A model generated the notes under the pieces. That model had not been told where the DNA came from and did no database searches. It saw only the letters and a program-made list of their open reading frames with translations. From NCBI GenBank assembly GCA_009760855.2, contig WPIO01000028.1, positions 1,447,001 to 1,511,000 on the forward strand: a DNA stretch of 64,000 nt, in the 5' to 3' direction. The first letter of the stretch is position 1. Each line of letters opens with the position of its first letter. Position numbers and translations under genes: made by a program. Origin of the DNA: Cristatella mucedo. Lineage: Eukaryota > Bryozoa > Phylactolaemata > Cristatellidae. Positions 22,600 to 33,753 of the stretch are shown in pieces.

Positions 22600-22760
22600 A
22601 TAATGATAATGCACTTGATAAAGCGCCCTCACAGAACTCAATCCCTTTCTAGGCGCTTTACATTTGCCGCAAAGGGAAACGCGATTGAATGGTGAGTAAT
22701 ATCATGCTTGATAAACAAAACGAATATCATGGTTAGGAGTGACCTACATTAACGAGTCCC
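22600..22760 (-). mobile_element. LINE family A 3' terminus, well preserved
   Basis: AATAATGATAATGCACTTGA, AAGCGCCCTCACAGAACTCA and TCCCTTTCTAGGCGCTTTAC: a close match to the consensus inverted 3' end, followed by UTR sequence. Confidence 0.85.
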
Positions 22761-23287
22761 TTCTGCCAGCTATATAACTGAGACTGTCAAATCAGCTACT
22801 CTTTATTTTACATTGTACATCGCAATCAATGGGGTATCACGTATGGGCACTTAGTATCATTACGGTAGGGCAACTAATAAAAAATGGCAATACAGCACAT
22901 TTTTTAAACTCAAGTTTAGATCAACAGAAAATGAATTGATTTAGCATCGCAGTCTTCGGTTAAAAGAAAATTAATCAGTCAATAATGTTCTAACCAAAAT
23001 ACATAGCTATATATTCATTTGTATTCGATAATAAAATCAGGTAACTACTTGAGGATTCAAACTGAAATGCTTCGTACAAATTGTCAACAACGCACAGAAG
23101 AGGTGTTAATGCCTGCATGCTAAATTGGCTAAATTATGATAGTGCTTGAAGTTAGCATTATTCCTTAGTTATGAACCTGAAGAACAAAATACTTCAAAAT
23201 CTAAGGCTTAGATAGTATGAACTGGACATGTGTTGTGATGGTCTGTCATCTGCTAGCTTTTTAATTACCGTGATGTGGGCCGCTCAG

Positions 23288-23382
23288 GCTGTCGAATGTA
23301 TGACCACACTCCAAGGATATCGGATGGAACAAGTACTGCAGCCTGCTTAGAGATGGATCGTCAGATGATTATTGCATCCAAG
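23288..23382 (+). CDS. Predicted exon B of gene X
   Basis: The acceptor is GGGCCGCTCAG and the donor AAG|GTATGC. It has 31 codons after two linking bases: CRMYDHTPRISDGTSTAACL and EMDRQMIIASK. Only one of the three frames is open, and it is the phase left by the exon at 19077-19235 (A + GC = Ser). No domain was recognised. Confidence 0.5.
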
Positions 23383-23535
23383 GTATGCTCATTCTTGATT
23401 TAGTTTATTGTTCACTAAGATTAAAATGCGAAGGGTCCAGGTGCTAACTCGCCGGCACTGCACAGACCGGCGCGTCTCCCTTTCACAAGCACCGCCAATG
23501 GCAGGGGTCGCCTGCCTCGCCTTACTCTTCTGAGC

Positions 23536-23547
23536 CCCCCCCCCCCT
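23536..23547 (+). repeat. Poly-C run
   Basis: Twelve or so consecutive C in an intron or intergenic segment. Confidence 0.9.
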
Positions 23548-23619
23548 AGCGGCAACTCGGGTCACTCAATTGCAGCCCGGCTAATGTGCTCCTTGAAGTC
23601 GCTGCCTCTCCCCGAACTT

Positions 23620-23680
23620 TACTAATAATACAGATAGTTCTTCCGTATAGCGCCCTACAAGAGCTAAATCTCGAGCTTAA
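23620..23680 (-). mobile_element. LINE family A 3' terminus (very short)
   Basis: TAATAATACAGATAG, then ATAGCGCCCTACAAGAGCTA and AATCTCG. Confidence 0.5.
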
Positions 23681-24227
23681 TGCTGCCAAATCTCAATCTG
23701 CCGCCGCCAGAGGAGCAATTACCAAGAGTTAATGATGAGTGCTCTACATTTGACATGGACTCGTTATGTTAATTTGTGAAACTCTTGATCGCTGTCTTGT
23801 TTTGCTACCGCTAGCAGAGCTCCATGTGCTCAAGCAGCTATTAAAAATCGTCAACCGCACGTCGAGGTTCTAGCTTAACCTATATCAATCGTGTGTCTGC
23901 AAGGACTAGTACCAGTTAAATTCGCGTTGTAAAATTTAGCTCAAGAGTCGCTACCGTGCGTTTATAAGTAACATTTTCTCGCAAATTTTTGTTAGTGTCA
24001 AGTGAGACGTGCAATGTAGCCAAGCACTTTGCTATATATCGAGCCGATAGCATGCGGTGGCTCACGGCCATTACCAGAGAGCCTCTAACTATTGCATGGT
24101 AGTGCGAATTTGATTATCTTGATTGTTTACTTCCGCTTAACAACTTAGCTCGGTCGGTTCAATAGCTAACTTGCGGACCATCAAAGACTGCAAGTCACGA
24201 GTGGCTACACCAGTCACAGGTTACCAG

Positions 24228-24279
24228 TCCAGGCATCACAATCTGGAGAAGGCAAAATTCATTAGAAAACCAGTTGTAG
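24228..24279 (+). CDS. Possible exon C of gene X
   Basis: After CAGGTTACCAG the phase-0 frame reads SRHHNLEKAKFIRKPVV and reaches GTAG|GTACAT. If the donor is not used it continues to a TGA at 24318-24320, giving a possible C-terminus GTFQSPDAITRTV. It fits the phase-0 end of exon B (…IIASK). It is short, so chance is a real alternative. Confidence 0.25.
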
Positions 24280-24320
24280 GTACATTTCAGAGCCCTGACG
24301 CCATTACACGTACCGTTTGA

Positions 24321-26370
24321 AAATTCGTCTATATGATCACTTAAAAATCGTACCGCACAGCCCGGGTGTGTAACCTGAACTTCGGCTGTCTAAATTAGCT
24401 AAGAAAATGCTTATGGAAAGTACTACTACAGAGCAGCCAATTTATCTATCGTAGTGGCAGCACTAAGCCCTCCACACTTTCCCTATTTTCTGAGCACACG
24501 CAGCTGTTGAATTTCAAAAGACTTTGTCCCCTCAGGTCTGACTGCATCTTATGTGCCAGACACGCGGATCACCTGCAGATATGCAGCACACTTTCAGGGG
24601 TACTGTGTAGGTAGAGACAGATTTGAGAGAGCACTAGGATCTTACCGTGCTGGTTTCTGCTACTCAGGAAGGTTAATGCGCAGCAACTAGTCGGAGGCAC
24701 TAGTGACAGGCTCTATGATCAATGTTACTACGGCCTGTGAAGGTGAAGCTTTTTGAAAGCCAACATAAAAATTTGAAAAGCCTGTCACTTTGAGTATGAA
24801 AGTAAGAGAGAAAAAGTCACGTGCGATTTTTGAAATATCTCGAGTAAAATTTACTGCATTAATCCAAATTATGCGGCTAACGTTAGATAGTTGGATTTCA
24901 AATGGTTTATTTAAGCTAATCAAAGAAAAAGATTGAAAATGTTTGAAGACACGAAAGACGCCATTGACAGCTGAATGTTTGAATGAAATATAAGGAACCC
25001 GTGACAAGCCAATGACGGTTCGCAGACGTCTGCATTAATATACCAACGAGTCAAATTCAAATGGCAGTTCATTTTGAATGGCGAGAACCCATAGTCTGTG
25101 ATACAATTTAAATTACGGAAGCTCGTGCGACTTAAACCTGGTCTCCCCGATGTTCCGCCACATTTCTAAGACAATGCCACGTATCCCAGTTGCCAAATCA
25201 GTGGCACTTCTTGTGGTTTTTTGAAGACGATCAAACGCTGTTTTACACCGTCCGTCTTGCATGCAAAGCAGAAGACTGGCGCGTCAAAATGGTAGACTGC
25301 CAGCCAGCCATATCCACTCGGTAGTTGGTACCAACAAGTCTGGTGGCGCGAAAATCAGAGATCGCAGCCAGTAGTAAGAAGAGTTCCGCAGATGTAGCCG
25401 TCGTCCCCTCCAGTGAGCGTCGCACCCCGCGCGCTGGCGCGCTAATGGTGGTAGTGCGGATCCTATAGCACCTCAGCTTCGGGCAAAGGGTCGCTCTGAG
25501 CAGAAGACGGCGGCGCTGCCGCCTGCTCAGACCGCGAGGCCGCGTAGTCGAGCGAGGCGCCGCCGTTGGCGAGTCGTTGGCGTCTCTGGCCCATGACGGC
25601 CTCAAACACTATAATTATTCGATTCCTTTTTGCTCGATGCTCTGACCTATAAAAATTTGACAGCGTGCGAGGAGAATTGGAACAGTATTAAATGCTAAAT
25701 AGCGTTGCAGGAGATGCAATATCAATGCCTATGATTAGTTAGTAAGTTAGCGAGTCAGTTGTTTCAGTCACTGGTTTCATGCTTAAAAGATTGCGCTCGT
25801 TAAGATATTTATAGTGCTTCTGTGACGGTACAGGAATAGTTGTTACATCAAAAAGGTAGAGCGAAGATTATTTGCTACTTTACATATGTAGCTGCAATAC
25901 GCAATCTCATAGTTAAAATTAAACATGCCTCTCTGAGCCTGACTCTGGTAAGCGATGGAGATTCTTTGTTCGAATCTTCCCGTGATTCTTCACCGGTGCT
26001 TACTAAATATTCAATATGCATTTAAAGACGACCAGCACATTTGTACTTTCCGTACGCAAAACTCGATGCTGATTCTCTAACTGGCGCTGACGAATAAATT
26101 TCATAAGATTAGATATATGTTGGTTTTATAAGTTTGAATATAATTTTCAAATAAATCTCAACGCTCCCTCCTGTACAAAGTTTTCTCCATCTATCAAGAA
26201 CTCTAAGCTGGGCATTCTGTGGGTTGTGCTACAAACAGGGTGTACGGCTTCCACACCCAGTCAGAACTAGGCCACAAACACAGCGTTCGTAACGGTGCCA
26301 GTCTCAGCCACCGCGCGACGAATACGGTGAAGCCTGAATACTGTGGTACGGTTAGTTACTTAATGGTGCT
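24321..26370. other. Unassigned stretch, partly GC-rich
   Basis: 25370-25610 is GC- and CpG-rich with frames open on the minus strand (120 codons from 25605). One frame starts MGQRRQRLANGGASLDYAAS at 25594. No splice or homology evidence, so nothing is called. Confidence 0.35.
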
Positions 26371-26382
26371 GTACCGATGCGA

Positions 26383-26660
26383 GCAGGTATGGTGAGCCGT
26401 GATGGCACACTAGGTAAGGCGGTTGCTTTCACGACCTCGGTCCCGAGGTCGTGGGTTCGGCAGGTATGGTGAGCCGTGATGGCACACTGGGTAAGGCGGT
26501 TGCTTTCACGACCTCGGTCCCGAGGTCGTGGGTTCGACTCCTGCGGCGGGTGATTCTTGATTGTCACTGCAAGCGATGGTGATAGCCGTAAAGGCTCTTC
26601 TGTCGCTATACAAAAAGAGGCTGTTTAATCAGCTAGGATTTATTATTATTTATTATGCCG
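26383..26660 (+). mobile_element. tRNA-derived SINE with tandemly duplicated head
   Basis: Two copies of a 77-bp unit (26383-26459, 26460-26536) each carry an A-box-like GATGGCACACTAGGTAAGG and a B box GGTTCG (GGTTCGACTCC in the second). The SINE body follows (GGTGATAGCCGTAAAGGCTC, CTGTCGCTATACAAAAAGAG) and a TTATTATTTATTATG tail. The same body occurs at 31075, 36255 and, less clearly, 29785 and 53885. Confidence 0.85.
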
Positions 26661-27057
26661 AAAGTGGCAGAAACACGGCAGCGACGACGAGCGCTCATAC
26701 CTTAACATTAAAAGTCCGTATTCATAATGCAGACGAGTCTATCTGGAAGCAGCGGATGGTTACAGGCATTCAACAGCGGCTATGACGTATACCGACGGCT
26801 CTATAGCCTAGAGCTCAAATGAGCTCCAATGCCAATGCCCTGAGTCTGGAATCATTACTGCCCGCCTATCTCAGGGCGCCTGCTTTTTATACGGCCTCGG
26901 CAAAAAGCTATTGCATGATCACATAATCGCGAATAATGACTATTCGCCATAATCCTGCCGATTTACCTCGAGCGTTCGTTTCAGTTTCGCTCACCGGCAA
27001 GGTCAGCGAGCACTCAGGCATACCTTCCAAAGCAGCTTAAGTGTTTTCGTTCTTTTT

Positions 27058-27375
27058 TTATAATAATAATGATAATAATACACTTGATAAAGCGCCCTCA
27101 GAGAAATTGATCTCTTTGTAGGCGCTTTACATTTTCTACAAAGGAAAACGCGATTGAATGGTGAATAGTATCATTCTTTATAAACAACATGGATAACATG
27201 GTTAGGGATGACATTCACAGAGTCAGCATGTAAGTGTGGTAAGTGTAAGTAAGTGTGGTTAGTGGCAGCATGCAACCTCGCCAGCACGTATAAGCACATA
27301 AAGGACGAATCACAGGGACCTACCAAATGCTGTCCTAGATAGGTTTTTAAGTTCTTTTTCATGGGTGCAGGCTAA
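27058..27375 (-). mobile_element. LINE family A 3' end
   Basis: ATAATAATGATAATAATACA, then CTTGATAAAGCGCCCTCAGA, then the inverted 3' UTR up to AGGTTTTTAAGTTCTTTTTC. It matches the 3' UTR of the copy at 46405. Confidence 0.85.
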
Positions 27376-27964
27376 TTTCCAAATAAAACCGTAGTTTAGA
27401 CCCGTCTTAAGATTCAAGTACTTCACGACCCATGTCGCGGCATGGAGGCCTTTCCCGACAGGAGACCGAGTTCACCAGCTAGGTTGAGCTTATTGTTAGG
27501 GGAAGGGCAGCGGACACTCAGGCCTGCATCGTAACGGTTCGCTGAAATTTCCCACTATCCCTTAAAAGGCATAAACTAGGATATTGAGATTTTTTTATCC
27601 TACAGTCGCAGCCAATTAATGGGTTGGTAGTCTTACTGCCTCTGCGTAAAGCCCAAACTCTTGGCAGCTATTGTTCCAATTGAATTTCAACTGCAAGAGA
27701 ATTTACATGCTGAATGAAGCATGCTGTAAGCAACCCCAAAACCTGCTCAGATAACTATGAGCTTAGGTCTAGGTTACCCGAGGGCGCAGAATGCGGCTGC
27801 TGAGCTGAACGTTTTTGGTGCCTTTCATGTAAGGTGCATTCCATAGGAAACGCCGTTCTGATAGGCTCATTCCACTGACGGGCAGCATACGAAAAAAATG
27901 CGACGACTCGTAGAATGCAACTCTACACGCACTGAAGCGCGTCGGCAATACGTTCTGGCATACT
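27376..27964. other. Unassigned stretch
   Basis: A minus-strand frame of 87 codons (27769-28032) overlaps the next entry in another frame. Nothing here is recognisable. Confidence 0.4.
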
Positions 27965-28303
27965 TTACGTTCGATCAATGTACAAAACAAGCTTTGGCGT
28001 GCTTCTGCACTCTTCCAGCTTGAAGGCGGCATTGTAAATTGCAGGCGCGCTAGTGGCTACAGTAGTTATTTGTAAGTGCTCGGATTTCCGACGCAGAATC
28101 GGCTCTGTATGACCATCGACAGTGAGCGCCTCGATGGTTTTTGTGTCCACCTACTCGAGGCCAAGGTCAACACTCGGACGCAGAGGTGAGTATTGGATGC
28201 TATCGACCGCTGCTGCAATACCTTTCGAGGTAAATTTGAGATGAACCACCGGGCGCTGTTTGCTCTTGAGCTTTGAAGGGACGATCGTGAGCTTTCCGTC
28301 CAG
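27965..28303 (-). pseudogene. Coding-like frame interrupted by one TAG
   Basis: From an acceptor-like CCCATTAG, 50 codons (LDGKLTIVPSKLKSKQRPVV ... SPLRPSVDLGLE) end at a TAG (28151-28153). The same frame then stays open for 61 more codons (VDTKTIEALTVDGHTEPILR ...). Composition on both sides looks protein-like. It may be a terminal exon followed by a chance frame, a decayed gene or a transposon ORF. It may relate to the minus-strand exons at 30740-34929, but phases do not prove it. Confidence 0.25.
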
Positions 28304-28455
28304 CTAATGGGTTTAGGCGACAGTCGTATTGATCGCTAACCAACAGAAGAGGCAGCTGGGCAAACGCGATCCCTCCGAGAGGGAAGCGTTCTTTCGGCGC
28401 TGCAGCTGCGTCCTGCTGGCGCTCAACTCTCTGCAGAGTTGACTCTCATCTCGTC

Positions 28456-28465
28456 CTCTGAGAGA

Positions 28466-28544
<79 letters not shown>
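28456..28544 (+). repeat. GA microsatellite
   Basis: About 90 bp of (GA)n. Confidence 0.95.
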
Positions 28545-28549
<5 letters not shown>

Positions 28550-29082
28550 TAGTGCACTGGACAGCAGCCTTGAATCGAGTGCTCTGTGGTCCTTACTTCC
28601 AAAGATATAACCGCCGCCGCCGCTTGGCTGAGGCGGCTGGTGAATGTCGGCTTCACAAGGGGAGAGGGAAAGAGCACCAACTGGAAGTCATTGAAAGTGA
28701 CCCTGTTGAAATTTTGCGGGCAATCGCACACAGCAAAAGATCGAGTCGAAATACGGCAGACGGTATATTTAAGTACAAAGAAAGCCGCGAGCAAGCTCCA
28801 GACCGTCATGGCCGATCCTGGTCCGAAAAATGCCAAAGAGTGTATTATTGGGTCTGCTGTTCCTCTACGTTGACTTCCGCCGGTGTAGTACGCTATAGGG
28901 GTACAGCGGACCTAGCAGGTCCAAAGACAAGTCGCCTTCATTTATTTGCAGAGAGTAGGAGCTCAGAGGCTCATTCTCATCCTCAGTTATACGTGCATTT
29001 TCTTTCGATGCGTGCGAAGTTTTTTAACAGAAGCACGAAGCGCAGAGCCAATCGCACATTTTTTTAAACCGACGTTTAAACC
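28545..29082. other. Unassigned stretch with overlapping plus-strand frames
   Basis: Two plus-strand frames (28552-29067 and 28586-28873) overlap. The second reads MVLTSKDITAAAAWLRRLVN. No homology or splice support was found. Confidence 0.3.
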
Positions 29083-29403
29083 TCAGGCAAGCGCTTCGCG
29101 TGCTTCGATTTCGCCCTGCGCTGCGAGCCTTGCAACGTCCTCGCACGAGGTATATGCGCCATCACCTTCCCCGTAGATACATCCATTGTCGGGCAAGACT
29201 CTGTTCCCTACTATTCGCTGCCCGAGACGGCTTTCGCAGCCGCACACCACCTCTACGCCTGACCGACGCAGACGTTTAACTTTGCCAAAAAGAAACTGAA
29301 CCGGAAAGTGGATGCTGTAGGCTGGCAGCGAACGAAGCGCGTCTACAAATTTGCAGTGTGCGTCCGTCGTCGATAGCACAGCTTTGTGAGAAAGTCTAGC
29401 CAT
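29083..29403 (-). CDS. Hypothetical 106-residue ORF
   Basis: Starts in a strong initiation context (AAGATGG) with an in-frame TGA shortly upstream, and runs MARLSHKAVLSTTDAHCKFV ... EGDGAYTSCEDVARLAAQGE. It is Cys-containing, mixed in charge and without a transmembrane segment. I do not recognise it. A weak acceptor just upstream means it could instead be an exon. The opposite strand is also partly open, so it may be chance. Confidence 0.22.
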   Translation of the reverse strand: MARLSHKAVLSTTDAHCKFVDALRSLPAYSIHFPVQFLFGKVKRLRRSGVEVVCGCESRLGQRIVGNRVLPDNGCIYGEGDGAYTSCEDVARLAAQGEIEAREALA

Positions 29404-29784
29404 CTTACTGTGGTCTCACTCATGCGGTCGCGACTGCAGTATCCGAAATGATACTAAGCATCAAGTGCCGAATGGGCAGCTTCGTGCAGACGCTTTTTTC
29501 TACGGAAAATCACGAAGCGCCTCCGCAAGTGGAGAGCTCGGAGCACACCGGCTGTCTTGGGGAGTAGCGAGCAGATTATCTACGCAGGCTATCGAGCCGT
29601 TGCCTTGACATCACCATTCACGCCTCGCCGGCGAGACAGCGTCGGGGTGCTGACAGGAGCCAGCGACAAGAGATACTCAACGAAAGACCGCCGACTGCTG
29701 CTGCTGTAAGATTGCAGCTAAGACCAGCGCAGGTGGCCGACAGACAGCTGGGTCTTAGACCAGCCGGAGAGGGGGCAAGCAACA
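29404..29784. other. Unassigned GC-rich stretch
   Basis: No recognisable coding or repeat structure. Confidence 0.4.
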
Positions 29785-29925
29785 CGCACTTCACGACCCA
29801 GGTCGCGGGTTCGCATCTTCAGCGGGCGATCCGGCAATGCCCACTTCAAGCAATGGTGTTGGCCGCTACGGCTCCTCTGCCTCTTTACAACTGCTGACCA
29901 AGCCGATTTTTAACTTAATCTGTCT
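29785..29925 (+). mobile_element. tRNA-derived SINE, truncated
   Basis: CACTTCACGACCCAGGTCGC and GGGTTCG form the B-box half of the tRNA head. The SINE body follows (TGGCCGCTACGGCTCCTCTG, CTGACCAAGCCGATTTTTAA). The A-box half is missing or diverged. Confidence 0.7.
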
Positions 29926-30739
29926 TGCGTTGCGTTCTCATGGGGACTGTGGCGGTTGGAGCTGGCGCTTGACGGACAGCGTTGCTCCTCTCGAAGGCGG
30001 GTAGAAATTCTGCTTCCTTTGGACATGGCGACTTCTAGCCATTATCTTTCAAAGAAAAATATCAGCACCTACTGCCGACAGTATCGAAAGAGAACTCGTG
30101 CGAAAGACCGAAATCGCAACGTCAACGGTTGGGACTGGTGCGGCTTGCTCGAGGACCCCTGCGACAACAGCTTGAATTGAAACGGATCTTGCATACATTA
30201 GGAAAAGAGAATCCAGGAAGCCCACTGCCGATAGGTTGGGTAGCTTCGCTGCGGCATTACCAAGTATTCACAAGGGTAATTGCTTGCGGTATTGGCTCCT
30301 TAAGTTTTTCTTCGGTGCAAACGAGCATAGGTATTTAATAATAGCCCTTTATCAAGCTGTGAGCCTTAATCTGGCAGCCCAGCATTTAGTGCAGAGCTCG
30401 ATCTGCCCAGCCGAGCTAAAGCCCAACCTTTGCTCTGTACTCTCATGAGGAGATACGCCAGCCACTCGAAGGACAATTGCCATTGGTGTTAGCCGTCGAT
30501 ATTATGTTCTAATGGATCCAGATTTGTGCCGAATTTGTGTCATGCTACTTAGGATTTCAAGATTTCATTTTTAGGATGCAACAATGAACAGAATTAACTT
30601 ATTTGTCTTAATGGATGACTCGGGCGAAGCGCTATCCAACCTTTGCATGGAATCGGTCGAATAATGTTGTAGCATCACTCGCTATAAGACGCGTGACTCG
30701 CAAGGTTCGTACAGAAGTCTCCAGAGACTTCTCTCTTAC
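29926..30739. other. Unassigned stretch
   Basis: Several short plus-strand frames (for example 29956-30180) without splice support. Nothing recognised. Confidence 0.4.
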
Positions 30740-30888
30740 GTGATTTGTTCGGGTCGTTCGAAAGCCGACGGCATGAGCTGCATAAGTGAGAATTATTAGA
30801 CTCGTCGCCACTACCATTTAACTGGTGCTTTCTCTTAGGCTCTACCAAGCTGAAGCTTATATCAAAAGCGTCGAGTTGTTTCGTTTTC
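30740..30888 (-). CDS. Predicted exon of an unrecognised acidic/Ser-rich protein (gene Y, exon 3)
   Basis: Borders are CTGCGTAG|G and CAC|GTAAGAG. It encodes KTKQLDAFDISFSLVEPKRK, then HQLNGSGDESNNSHLCSSCR, then RLSNDPNKS. It starts in the phase left by exon 34770-34929 (TT + G = Leu). SHLCSSC is a short Cys pair, not enough to name a zinc site. It ends in phase 1; the following exon is not identified. The same frame continues to a stop at 30675 if the donor is not used. Confidence 0.35.
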
Positions 30889-31074
30889 CTACGCAGATAA
30901 TCGCGAAGCGGGTGAGTGAGTAACAAGGCAACCCGAGGACTGTCCGGGAAGCGCGCCCACGTCACCACCAATATGTGCGTCGCTGCCTCGGCGCCTGGCA
31001 AGCCCAGGCGAGAGCACAGCTGCTATTGGCTACCTGTCAGCGCGAAATGATTTCAGTTGGCTCAAAGAAATAAA

Positions 31075-31255
31075 ACACCAGCTAATTTAACAACCTCTTC
31101 TGTATAGCGACAGAAGAGCCTCGACGGCTATCACCACCACTTGCAGCAGTGATAAAGGATCGCCCACAGCAGGGCTCGAAACCACGACCCGGGGACCGAG
31201 GTCGTGAAAAGCGACCGCCTTACCTAGTGTGCCATCAAGACTCACCAAAAATACC
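31075..31255 (-). mobile_element. tRNA-derived SINE
   Basis: The inverse copy reads GGTGATAGCCGTCGAGGCTC and CTGTCGCTATACAGAAGAGG, with a head containing CACGACCTCGG, a GGTCGTG arm and a B-box-like GGTTTCGAGCC. Confidence 0.8.
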
Positions 31256-31265
31256 TTTTAAGATA

Positions 31266-31337
31266 GATCCTCGAGGCAGTCAAACTCGCAATCTTTGGTT
31301 CCGGAGGCAGACGTCTTATCCATTAGGCCATAGGACC
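31266..31337 (-). tRNA. tRNA-Arg(CCG)-like pseudogene
   Basis: On the minus strand TATGGCCTAATGGATAAG, then TCTGCCTCCGGAACC, closely match the D arm and anticodon loop (CTCCGGA, anticodon CCG) of eukaryotic tRNA-Arg. Six of seven acceptor-stem pairs can form (GGTCCT with AGGATC). The D stem has a mismatch, and the anticodon and T stems are poorly paired (GAGTTTGACTGC). It is therefore probably a decayed gene or SINE head rather than a working tRNA. Confidence 0.45.
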
Positions 31338-33519
31338 TGTTACAGATTCTAGACTGCGCGCTCGCACTTCGCAGCTAGCGCGATCCGCATTATCTAGGCA
31401 CGATTTTCCTCCTTTTCAGATGCCGTTTCCTGGCTACCTCTCGCGCGCCGGCGTCATCGATCTGTCGCCGCACGCCGCGCCCCTTTCTTCCACCCTCAGG
31501 CGTTGCAGGCGGCGGTGGCTTACTATCGAAGCAACGGAAAAGAACGTCACGGCGGCGCCGAATGTTGCTTTCAGTGCTCAGTAGAGCGAGCTCAGTACTG
31601 ATTGTGAAAGTGCGTAGCCTACGTAGACATAGCGAGACGTGTAGCTGTTGATGAAGTATAGTGCCACAGCGGCGGCGGAGCGGAAGTGCGTCTGCAGATA
31701 AGACCGGCCACATGACAGCCAGCTAATCAGGCGCTGACGTGGACTTCTCGGCAGCATCGCCAGCTCGGCGGCTTAGAGGCCTTCAATGATATCAGCCCAG
31801 CGGCCGAAATTCGATCTTTGGCTTGGGTATTTGTTATATCCTTTATTGCCATTGACAAAATCCTGGTATTTCTAATTGGTTGTTATACGTGATTGCAATG
31901 CCACGAAATGAGCCGAGTAATTTCAAAATATAGAGCAACCGAAGGTCAACTACGGCGAAAGTGAGTGCCAACAATATTTTTGCCTCAAACGGGATTCGAT
32001 CCTGCAGCCTGCATTTCCTTTGAGTGCCGTACTGATTGACTGAGCAAGACTACTGCTCCATGGCTGCCAACGCAGGATTCAAAGGCCTTTGAATAACTTT
32101 CATTTAGTCCTCCAGCTGAATTCCGACGTACTGCCCGAACGTATGCGCATCTTTTAGTTGCAATTGGGTGCCGAGTTGCAACCATTCCGTCTACTGTTGT
32201 CAGTGACCAGAGGCCGAATCCGCTGCCTATTATATGCAAGTTCATTAAGGTGGAGCGTAAATCCGATGACGAGAGATCCCTACAGCAACGCCACACAACC
32301 CTGAATGTGAAGCCTTAACGGCGTTACTATTAAAGCAGTCATTTCGAAACACTACACAGCCGAAGGCCGTCCGCCGTGGAGCCGAGCGCCGGCAAAAATC
32401 GCCTCAGAGTTTGTCCACGACAGATCACTGTTGTAGATGGGAAGGCCTGTTGCTTCTGGTGGCCGCCCAGGTCTTCAATACATCAGCCCAGTCTCAATTA
32501 GCGATCGGAGACGCGCAGACATCCTTATAGTGCGAGATTACACGTCGGTTGAAGGATTTTCGACGAAGCTCGATGAGCTCGCAGAAGCAGCGTAGCGGGA
32601 AAATCCCGGCAGCTGAAGCTAAAGTATCGAGATGTACTTCGCAAGATTAGCCGTGCGCAATGCTGCGCTAATCTGACGTGACAACAACAGTCGCGCGCAG
32701 TGCGAAAGTTCTCGAAAAAGATGCTCCTCCATCGACAGTCTCGACGACAATCGAGAATATCGTCCGCTGGAACTTTCGTTCACCGTCGCTTGGCGTGCTC
32801 GAGCTGCTGCGATCCGTTCTCTTCCGGCTCGAACCAATCGACCTCATGCAGCTGCGCGTGCGAGAGTGCCCTCGGCCCTTTCTAGAGCGCTGAAGCTTGC
32901 GGCTGAGCGCGAAGCGGTCACGCCAACTGCACCGTTCTAGCTATAAGCAGCGACCTTTCGCGAGAGATTTCGATGAATTAAAATTACGCCTACACTTGTG
33001 GGCGTGTTATTGCCGTCACGTGGTTCTGCCCCCCCCAGCCGACGTTCTGTCCGCCCAACGGGAACGCTCCTTGCCGGCACGTGACGCATTCCTTGCCGCG
33101 AAATTCACTTTCTGCCTGAGCGTCGGCCTGCACGCACGCTATCCACTCTCTTCTCTCTCTCTCTCTTAACACCACGTGCTCCGGAGCAGCACGCACGACG
33201 GCCTATAGATCGTATAATGCAGCCGTCGTCGACAACGCCAAGACTCGCTTGTGGGGGGCTTCGCTCTCCGTCGAGCCGCCATTTCGCGCCCGCGAGCCCC
33301 TAACACACTCACATCGCTTAGTAGTCGCCAAGTTGCCGCTCAGTTGCTCAGCGCTGCTATTTGAGATTCAAAATTTCCTTTCGACCGCTCGCTGCTATGG
33401 GATCTGTGCATGCGAAACTGCAGTATCCAAACCTTGAACTTAAGACGGTTATCCGGAAAATCCAGAGGCATTTATTACTTAAGCAGGGATCGGCAAACGC
33501 CTTGATAATGAAAACAAGT
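31338..33519. other. GC-rich unassigned region
   Basis: 31400-31720 and 32350-33330 are CpG-rich, with frames open on both strands and no consistent splice-bounded exon. A tRNA-like element may lie at about 31985-32060 on the minus strand (GATCGAATCCCGTTTGAGG), too weak to call separately. A short CT run lies near 33150-33167. Confidence 0.35.
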
Positions 33520-33691
33520 TTAAATAGCTGAAATACCATCAAATACCACCGGCTTGGTGAAAAAAGGGTCGGTTTCGGCGTCATGACGTACAACTGACCA
33601 TTGAGCGAAGTAACGTGATGAAAAACGAGCAACTGGGGAAATATCGATAGATTGCGAGTTGTCGGGAAAAATGAGGAATCCAAAATCATTC
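33520..33691 (-). CDS. Possible exon of gene Y
   Basis: After GGCTCCAG|G the frame reads NDFGFLIFPDNSQSIDISPV, then ARFSSRYFAQWSVVRHDAET, then DPFFTKPVVFDGISAI and TAA. Its incoming phase fits exon 34770-34929. TG|GTCAGT within it would give the phase needed by exon 30888, so it could be spliced between them. It could equally be an independent chance frame. Confidence 0.25.
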
Positions 33692-33753
33692 CTGGAGCCG
33701 GCTAAGTGAGTCGCTAGAAAGGCGTATCGACAGTAAACCACAACTAGAAGCAA

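Noticed and set aside
25463-25594. 43-codon minus-strand ORF starting MGQRRQRLANGGASLDYAAS
   Set aside because: Possible N-myristoylation-like start, but short, in GC-rich DNA and without a good donor.
28586-28873. Plus-strand ORF MVLTSKDITAAAAWLRRLVN, tested as a BTG/Tob-like N-terminus
   Set aside because: The later BTG/Tob motifs (HW, F.CIRI) are absent.
32668-32847. 59-codon minus-strand ORF starting MRSIGSSRKRTDRSSSSTPS
   Set aside because: CpG-rich context, overlapping open frames and no splice or homology evidence.
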